Source: Jatrophihabitans sp.
GTDB taxonomy: Bacteria; Actinomycetota; Actinomycetes; Mycobacteriales; Jatrophihabitantaceae
DNA length: 6,299 nucleotides
NCBI GenBank assembly: GCA_025966255.1
Contig: JAOPVG010000314.1
Span: 1 to 6,299 of the forward strand
Direction of reading: 5' to 3'
The notes beneath the pieces are model-generated. The model was not told the origin of the DNA and searched no databases. It saw nothing but the letters and a program-made list of their open reading frames with translations. The translations under genes and the position numbers were made by a program. Each line of letters opens with the position of its first letter. Position 1 is the stretch's first letter. Shown here in pieces: positions 1 to 6,299 of this stretch.

Positions 1-2493
<2,493 letters not shown>

Positions 2494-2512
2494 CCAGACG
2501 CAGTAACGACAG

Positions 2513-2541
2513 AGGGGGCCGCCACCAGGCGGCCCCCTTTT
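2513..2541 (+). terminator. Rho-independent terminator of clpC
   Basis: A perfect 10-bp G+C stem, GGGGGCCGCC (2514-2523) and GGCGGCCCCC (2528-2537), encloses an ACCA tetraloop and is followed by TTTT (2538-2541). A2513-T2538 can extend the stem by one pair. It begins about 20 bp after the clpC stop, so clpC transcription should end here and the GH20 gene downstream needs its own promoter. Confidence 0.95.
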
Positions 2542-2594
2542 CGTGCGCCCGAATGGCAACGCAACAAGATCATGTAACAGCGTGTTTGTCCAGA

Positions 2595-2619
2595 ACAAGG
2601 CTCTTGTCACAGTTTGTGA
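2595..2619. promoter_or_regulatory. Tandem small inverted repeats upstream of the GH20 gene
   Basis: Two perfect 5-bp dyads with 3-nt centres overlap slightly: ACAAG-GCT-CTTGT (2595-2607) and TCACA-GTT-TGTGA (2607-2619). They lie immediately 5' of the dre-like palindrome, in an AT-rich stretch of an otherwise GC-rich sequence. They may be binding sites for a second regulator or simply part of the promoter. No specific protein can be assigned from the sequence. Confidence 0.35.
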
Positions 2620-2632
2620 ATTGGTGTAGACC
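2604..2632 (+). promoter_or_regulatory. Candidate promoter of the GH20 gene
   Basis: TTGTCA (2604-2609) resembles a -35 hexamer and TAGACC (2627-2632) an actinobacterial -10 of the TAG-type, with a 17-bp spacer. The proposed -10 lies inside the dre-like palindrome, so bound repressor would block RNA polymerase. Transcription would start near 2639, leaving a leader of roughly 65 nt. The -10 match is weak, and this is an inference from spacing and position. Confidence 0.4.
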
Positions 2633-2634
2633 AA
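2621..2634. promoter_or_regulatory. dre-like operator (DasR/GntR-type) for the GH20 gene
   Basis: TTGGTGTAGACCAA is a 14-bp palindrome with a single mismatched pair (G2626/G2629). It matches the core TGGTCTAGACCA of the DasR-responsive element known from Streptomyces at 11 of 12 positions. DasR is a GntR-family repressor released by glucosamine-6-phosphate that controls chitinase, hexosaminidase and GlcNAc-uptake genes. The site is 71 bp upstream of the start codon of a gene whose product releases GlcNAc, which is the expected target class. The presence of a dasR homologue in this genome is assumed. Confidence 0.75.
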
Positions 2635-2684
2635 ACAATGAAGAAACTGGGCTAGGCCATCCCGGATGTTCATCGATTCGAGAA

Positions 2685-2698
2685 CCTTCTGAGAAGGG
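2685..2698 (+). promoter_or_regulatory. Shine-Dalgarno of the GH20 gene, within a dyad
   Basis: The purine run AGAAGGG (2692-2698) ends 7 nt before the ATG at 2706 and fixes that start. It is the right arm of a perfect dyad, CCTTCT-G-AGAAGG (2685-2697). As RNA this could fold as a 4-bp CCTT/AAGG stem with a 5-nt loop that pairs the ribosome-binding bases, though such a stem would be weak. Confidence 0.7.
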
Positions 2699-2705
2699 CA
2701 CACGC

Positions 2706-4670
2706 ATGTCCAAAACCAGCATGAGCAAGGTTTGCAGTGTGATCATCGCGGCGCTCACGGTCGCCGCGCTCGCCTCCGCGCCCCGCGCCGTCGGCGCCCC
2801 GAACACGTCAGCCGGGGCGGACCTGCCCCAAATCGTTCCCAAGCCGGTTTCGATAGCGGCCGGCAGCGGCGCGTTCACGTTGACGGCGAACACCCGCATC
2901 CTGGCGTCGTCGGCGACGGCCAAGCTCATCGCGCAGGACCTCGCCGCCGACCTGGCCCCGGCAACCGGCTTCACGCTCCCCGTGAAGTCGGGCAGCGTGC
3001 ACGCCGGAGACATCCAGCTCGTCCTCGCGGACCCCGGCACGCTCGCCAACGACAAACTGCACGAGGGCTACCAGCTCAGCGTGACGTCGAACCACGTCAC
3101 CCTGGTCGCGCCTCGGTCGAAGGGCCTGTTCAACGGCGTGCAGACCATCCGCCAGCTGCTGCCGGCGTGGATCGCCAGCCCGACCGTGCGCCCCGGCCCG
3201 TGGACGATTGCGGCCGTGTCGATCACCGACTACCCGCGCTACGCCTACCGCGGCTTCATGTTCGACATCGCCCGCCACTACGAGCCGTCGTCAGCAGTCA
3301 TGCAGCTCATCGATGAGGCGTCGTCCTACAAGATGAACACGTTTCACCTGCACCTGAGCGACGACCAGGGCTTCCGCGTCGTGATCAAGGGCTTCCCGAG
3401 ACTGACCGCGATCGGTGGCCAGGGCTCGGTCGGCACAGGCGGCCGCACGATGGATCCGGGCGGCTTCTGGACCCAGGCCGAGTACCGCCAGGTCGTGGCC
3501 TACGCGCGGGACCACTTCATCACGGTGGTGCCCGAGGTGGACTCGCCGAGCCACAACAACGCCATCGAGATGTCCGAGTACAACGACACCAAGAACAAGC
3601 TGCTGGACGGCCACCCCCAGGACATCAGCTGCGGCTACAACACTCCGCCGACCTGGAACTACACGGGCGCCGTCGGCTACAGCGGCATGTGCCCGGACAG
3701 CAACAACACCTGGGCGATCTACACAGCGATCACCCAGCAGCTGGCCGCGCTGTCGAGCAGCCCGTACTACCACCTCGGCGGGGACGAGGCGCATCCGTTC
3801 ACACCCGCGCAGTACACGTCGTTCGTGAATCACGAGACCCAGATCGTCACGGCCGCCGGCAAGACGCCGATGGGCTGGGCCGACGGGTACGCGACCACGG
3901 TCGGTTCGAATCCGCCTGCCGGATCGGTTGCCGAGTCCTGGATGCCGGGTGCGACGGACGCAGTGCCCGCCGTGCAGAAGGGCATGAAGGTGGTCATGGC
4001 GCCGGCCGATCACGCGTATGTCGACCAGTCCTACCCGAACGACAAGAGCGGTCTCGGGCTCGGCTGGGCCTGCCGCGGCTGCGACCTCGACAAGAACTTC
4101 AACTGGGATCCAGGCTCGTTCGCGGGCGTTCCGGACAGCAGCGTCATCGGTGTCGAAGCGGCGCTGTGGGCCGAGACGATCCCGACGATGGCCGACGCGG
4201 AGTACCTCTTGCTGCCCCGGCTGATGGCGCTCGCCGAAGTCGCGTGGTCGCCGAAGGAAGCTCGGACGGGCGTCACCAGCCCGGCCTTCACCGACTTCAC
4301 CCAGCGGGTGGCCGGGCAAGGTCCGCGCCTGCAGGCGGCCGGGCTGAACTTCTTCACCACCACGCAGGTGCCGTGGACGGCCACCGGCACCGGGGCCGAC
4401 GCGAGCGTGCAGCCGAACGGGGCAGTCACCGGCACGCTCGCGGCACTGTCGGCTCCCGGCGTGGCACCGACCGCCCTGACCGCGACGATCAACTGGGGCG
4501 ACGGCGCGAAGTCGATCACCGGCACGATCGCCGGCACCGCACCCAGCCCCGGTCGGGTCAACGGGCTGTACGCGGTGACCGGCAAGCACACCTACCGCTC
4601 GCCTGGGCCGCACACGGTGACGATCACGGTCACCGGCGCGCGGACGGGCAGCTTCCAGGTGACGGTCTGA
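2706..4670 (+). CDS. Secreted GH20 beta-N-acetylhexosaminidase with C-terminal PKD-like domain
   Basis: Predicted exo-enzyme releasing terminal N-acetylglucosamine (or GalNAc) from chitin oligomers or cell-wall glycans outside the cell; 654 residues. The ATG at 2706 is preceded by a Shine-Dalgarno and begins a Sec signal peptide: Lys3/Lys8, hydrophobic residues 9-25, likely cleavage after Ala31 or Ala25, no lipobox. Residues about 39-165 form the GH20b N-terminal domain; about 175-557 the catalytic TIM barrel, with YRGFMFDIARHY (Arg182), HLHLSDDQGFR (214-224), PEVDSPSHNNA, and the HLGGDEAH signature with Asp360-Glu361, matching the Asp-Glu pair used in substrate-assisted catalysis. The barrel ends in a QVPW motif like that of Streptomyces plicatus hexosaminidase. 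Residues about 558-654 are PKD/Ig-like (NWGDG at 596-600, then HTY and TVTITV strands). Mature cysteines are 309, 329, 456 and 459. Expression is probably GlcNAc-responsive through the upstream dre-like site. The exact natural substrate is not determinable here. Confidence 0.95.
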   Translation: MSKTSMSKVCSVIIAALTVAALASAPRAVGAPNTSAGADLPQIVPKPVSIAAGSGAFTLTANTRILASSATAKLIAQDLAADLAPATGFTLPVKSGSVHAGDIQLVLADPGTLANDKLHEGYQLSVTSNHVTLVAPRSKGLFNGVQTIRQLLPAWIASPTVRPGPWTIAAVSITDYPRYAYRGFMFDIARHYEPSSAVMQLIDEASSYKMNTFHLHLSDDQGFRVVIKGFPRLTAIGGQGSVGTGGRTMDPGGFWTQAEYRQVVAYARDHFITVVPEVDSPSHNNAIEMSEYNDTKNKLLDGHPQDISCGYNTPPTWNYTGAVGYSGMCPDSNNTWAIYTAITQQLAALSSSPYYHLGGDEAHPFTPAQYTSFVNHETQIVTAAGKTPMGWADGYATTVGSNPPAGSVAESWMPGATDAVPAVQKGMKVVMAPADHAYVDQSYPNDKSGLGLGWACRGCDLDKNFNWDPGSFAGVPDSSVIGVEAALWAETIPTMADAEYLLLPRLMALAEVAWSPKEARTGVTSPAFTDFTQRVAGQGPRLQAAGLNFFTTTQVPWTATGTGADASVQPNGAVTGTLAALSAPGVAPTALTATINWGDGAKSITGTIAGTAPSPGRVNGLYAVTGKHTYRSPGPHTVTITVTGARTGSFQVTV

Positions 4671-4674
4671 GGCA

Positions 4675-5571
4675 TCAGGCGGGGAGGGCGAACCGTCCGT
4701 CCGGCAGCGGGTCGACCAGTCCGTCCGCGACCAGGGCAGCCAGGGCCCGCTCACGTTGCGCCGCGTCGGGCCAGACGAGGTCCAGGGCCCCTCGCACCAC
4801 CGGCTCGTCCGAACCCCGCAGCACGTCCATCAGCAGGCCGCGCACCTGCCGATCGGTGCCCGTGAAGCGCTGCGGACGCACCGTTGGGCCGGCGTAGGGC
4901 GGCGAGCCGGCCTGGCGCCACGCGCAACGATCGGCGATCGGGCAGCTCGGGCAGCGCGGTGTCCGGGCGGTGCACACCAGCGCACCGAGCTCCATGAGCG
5001 CGACTCCGACGCGAGCGGCCACCGCGGGCTCGGTGGGTAACAGGGCCTCGACCGCGGCGTGATCGCGAGCCGTGGACGGCGGTCCGGCATTGCCCTGGCC
5101 GTCCACCGCCCGCGCCACCACCCGCCGCACGTTGGTGTCCACCACCGGGTGCCGCTGCGCGAACGCGAACGACGCCACGGCTCGCGCCGTGTAGGCGCCG
5201 ACTCCCGGCAGCGTGAGCAGCTCGGCGACGTCGTCTGGCACCGCGCCGCCGAAGCGCGCCGTGATCACCGTCGCGCACTCGTGCAGCCGCAGAGCCCGGC
5301 GCGGATAGCCCAGCTTGCCCCACATCCGGACGGCCTCTCCGGCGGAGTCAGCTGCGAGCGCGCTCGGGGTCGGCCAGCGCTGCAGCCAGGCGTCGTACGC
5401 CGGCCGCACCCGCGCGACCGGCGTCTGCTGCAGCATGATTTCGCTGACCAGGACGGCCCACGGGCTCGCGTCCGCGGCCCGCCAGGGCAGCTCCCGCGCG
5501 GCGGCCGCGTACCAGGCAAGGACAGGCCCGGCGAGATCGGAGCCATTTGGTGCGGGGCGGGCGGCAGCCAT
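4675..5571 (-). CDS. mutY: A/G-specific adenine DNA glycosylase MutY
   Basis: Base-excision repair enzyme that removes adenine mispaired with 8-oxoguanine; 298 residues from the ATG at 5571. Seen: SEIMLQQT with catalytic Glu44; helix-hairpin-helix LPGVGAYTARA (about 121-131); HPVVDTNVRR with catalytic Asp145; and a 4Fe-4S loop with Cys200, Cys207, Cys210 and Cys216 in the C-X6-C-X2-C-X5-C spacing. The LQQT motif separates it from endonuclease III (Nth). After the cluster only about 82 residues remain, including GTDRQVRG and a winged-helix-like end, so the C-terminal MutT-like domain of E. coli MutY (about 350 residues) is absent; mycobacterial MutY (about 304 residues) has the same short form. 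The frame stays open far upstream because of high GC, but homology begins near LAWY (residues 18-21). No good Shine-Dalgarno precedes 5571. A GTG at 5631 is an alternative start that would add 20 residues and could be read leaderlessly. Confidence 0.95.
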   Translation of the reverse strand: MAAARPAPNGSDLAGPVLAWYAAAARELPWRAADASPWAVLVSEIMLQQTPVARVRPAYDAWLQRWPTPSALAADSAGEAVRMWGKLGYPRRALRLHECATVITARFGGAVPDDVAELLTLPGVGAYTARAVASFAFAQRHPVVDTNVRRVVARAVDGQGNAGPPSTARDHAAVEALLPTEPAVAARVGVALMELGALVCTARTPRCPSCPIADRCAWRQAGSPPYAGPTVRPQRFTGTDRQVRGLLMDVLRGSDEPVVRGALDLVWPDAAQRERALAALVADGLVDPLPDGRFALPA

Positions 5572-5639
5572 GACCGCCGCATTTTCGCACGTGGCCCGGC
5601 GGCCCTTTGCGCGCGTCGGCGCGGCCGGCACAGGCGCAG

Positions 5640-5649
5640 ACGCTAGCGT
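5640..5649. promoter_or_regulatory. Palindromic -10 element, candidate bidirectional promoter
   Basis: ACGCTAGCGT is a perfect 10-bp palindrome, so it contains TAGCGT (a TAnnnT-type -10) on both strands: 5644-5649 plus, 5645-5640 minus. On the plus strand the ATG of the membrane-protein gene lies 9 nt after the hexamer; on the minus strand an in-frame mutY GTG (5631) lies 8 nt after it. That is the distance expected for leaderless transcripts. I see no convincing -35 hexamer in either direction. The 87 bp 5572-5658 hold nothing else I can identify. Confidence 0.45.
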
Positions 5650-5658
5650 GACGGCGAC

Positions 5659-6299
5659 ATGTTTCGTCCCGTTGGCTCGCAGCCGCCGTCGGTCTATTGG
5701 CGACGCCGGCTCTTGGTGTTCGGCACCATCGTGCTGGTCATCTTTCTGCTCGCGCTGACGCTGCGGGTGGTGACCTCGAGCGGCAACAAGACAGCCGCCG
5801 CCGCCAACTCCAGCTCGAGCCAGTCGAGCAGCACGCCTCGCGCTGCTACCACGACCCAGTCCGCGAAGACGTCCAAGGCTTCCAGCAAGCCCGCGACGTC
5901 CAGCCGGCCGCGGGCCTCGTCGATACCGCCGGCCCGCTGCCGGACCAGCGGCCTGGCGGTGTCCGCCGTCGTCGCCAAGTCGTCGTACAAGATCGGCGAC
6001 CAGCCCATGGTCGAGCTGCAGGTGACGAACACCGGCAGCAAGCCGTGCGTCCAGGACCTCGCCGACAAGCAGATCGAGTTGAAGGTCTACAACGGGGAAT
6101 CGCGGGTCTGGGGCAGCCATGACTGCGAGGTCCAGCCGGGCACCGACGACCGCACGCTGGCCGCCAACCGGGCGGTGCGGGTGAGCATCACGTGGTCGGG
6201 CCTGACCTCGCAGCCCAAGTGTGCGGGGACCCGTCAGCGGGTCGGCGCGGGCACGTACACGCTCTATGCGGTGCTGTCCGGCAAGACCGGCAAGGCCGC
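5659..6299 (+). CDS. Conserved actinobacterial single-pass membrane protein (3' partial)
   Basis: No function can be assigned. The ATG at 5659 opens 213 codons without a stop before the window ends. Seen in order: a short N-terminal segment with PPSVYWRRR (residues 9-17), positive-inside for one membrane helix (about 18-38, LLVFGTIVLVIFLLALTLRVV region); a low-complexity linker rich in Ser, Thr, Ala, Lys and Pro (about 39-92); then a beta-rich extracytoplasmic domain (94-213) with VELQVTNTG, RVWGSHDC and GAGTYTLYAVL segments and four cysteines at 94, 130, 156 and 188, suitable for two disulfides. The pattern resembles small Ig-like domains of actinobacterial cell-envelope proteins. There is no Shine-Dalgarno; a -10-like TAGCGT 9 nt upstream suggests a leaderless mRNA. 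It is divergent from mutY, in the position held in M. tuberculosis by the Rv3587c membrane protein, so it may be its counterpart. This last point is recalled gene order, not an alignment. Confidence 0.85.
   Translation, partial: MFRPVGSQPPSVYWRRRLLVFGTIVLVIFLLALTLRVVTSSGNKTAAAANSSSSQSSSTPRAATTTQSAKTSKASSKPATSSRPRASSIPPARCRTSGLAVSAVVAKSSYKIGDQPMVELQVTNTGSKPCVQDLADKQIELKVYNGESRVWGSHDCEVQPGTDDRTLAANRAVRVSITWSGLTSQPKCAGTRQRVGAGTYTLYAVLSGKTGKA

Noticed and set aside
2553..2705. In-frame ATG at 2553 as the GH20 start, adding 51 residues
   Set aside because: The extension covers the dre-like site and the AT-rich control region, would put the signal peptide internal, and starts just after the clpC terminator without a good Shine-Dalgarno. 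The ATG at 2706 has an RBS and a clean signal peptide.
2706..2798. Lipoprotein signal in the GH20 enzyme because of Cys10
   Set aside because: Cys10 is at the beginning of the hydrophobic segment and is not preceded by a lipobox. An ordinary Sec signal peptide with Ala-type cleavage fits better.
4667..4678. CTGA-GGCA-TCAG as a bidirectional terminator between the GH20 gene and mutY
   Set aside because: The stem is only 4 bp, made by the two stop codons themselves, with no T-run on either side.
3291..4754. Long 487-codon open frame on the minus strand across the GH20 gene
   Set aside because: It has an Arg/Gly/Ala/Asp-rich composition with no family resemblance and lies opposite a clearly functional GH20 frame. 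It is a high-GC shadow.
3689..4897. 402-codon plus-strand open frame overlapping the GH20 3' end and mutY
   Set aside because: Arg-rich, without domains, and shifted relative to the GH20 frame. GC-driven shadow.
4675..5571. Endonuclease III (Nth) instead of MutY
   Set aside because: The LQQT motif and Glu44 at the MutY catalytic position, plus the C-terminal extension past the Fe-S loop, indicate MutY.
5572..6120. MutY extended to an upstream start at 6120
   Set aside because: The extra residues are low-complexity and antisense to the membrane-protein gene. MutY homology begins only near 5571.
5697..6122. 141-codon plus-strand open frame near the right end
   Set aside because: It is out of frame with the membrane-protein reading from 5659, which shows a proper membrane helix and conserved-looking cysteines. 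The 141-codon frame shows neither.

Overview
The window comes from a high-GC actinobacterium (Actinomycetota). The grounds are the actinobacterial type of ClpC, a short actinobacterial-type MutY, strong G/C bias at third codon positions, an apparently leaderless gene start, and a DasR-type (GntR family) operator in front of a chitin-sugar hydrolase. I cannot name the genus from sequence alone.

Layout. (1) Positions 1-2493, plus strand: clpC, lacking only about its first six codons, closed by a textbook intrinsic terminator at 2513-2541. (2) Positions 2542-2705: an AT-rich regulatory stretch (70 G/C in the 150 bases 2551-2700 by hand count) with an imperfect palindrome matching the dre element of DasR, two smaller dyads, and a Shine-Dalgarno lying inside a dyad. 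(3) Positions 2706-4670, plus: a secreted family GH20 beta-N-acetylhexosaminidase with a C-terminal PKD-like domain. (4) Positions 4675-5571, minus: mutY, converging on the GH20 gene with only 4 bp between the stop codons. (5) Positions 5572-5658: a short divergent promoter region centred on a perfect 10-bp palindrome that reads as a -10 element on both strands. (6) Positions 5659-6299, plus: a single-pass membrane protein with a Ser/Thr/Ala/Lys-rich linker and a Cys-containing beta-sandwich-like extracytoplasmic domain, running off the right edge.

How the genes relate. ClpC (protein quality control with ClpP), MutY (oxidised-guanine mismatch repair) and the membrane protein look like conserved chromosomal core. 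As I recall the Mycobacterium tuberculosis map, clpC1 and mutY converge there and mutY is divergent from the Rv3587c membrane-protein side next to disA/radA, the same relative orientation as here. The GH20 gene sits in the clpC-mutY gap as a self-contained unit with its own GlcNAc-type control signal, and probably belongs to a chitin or peptidoglycan amino-sugar regulon unrelated to its neighbours. I see no tRNA, rRNA, mobile element or CRISPR array, and no evidence of a wholly new multi-gene system. The most informative signals are the dre-like operator and the symmetric divergent promoter.
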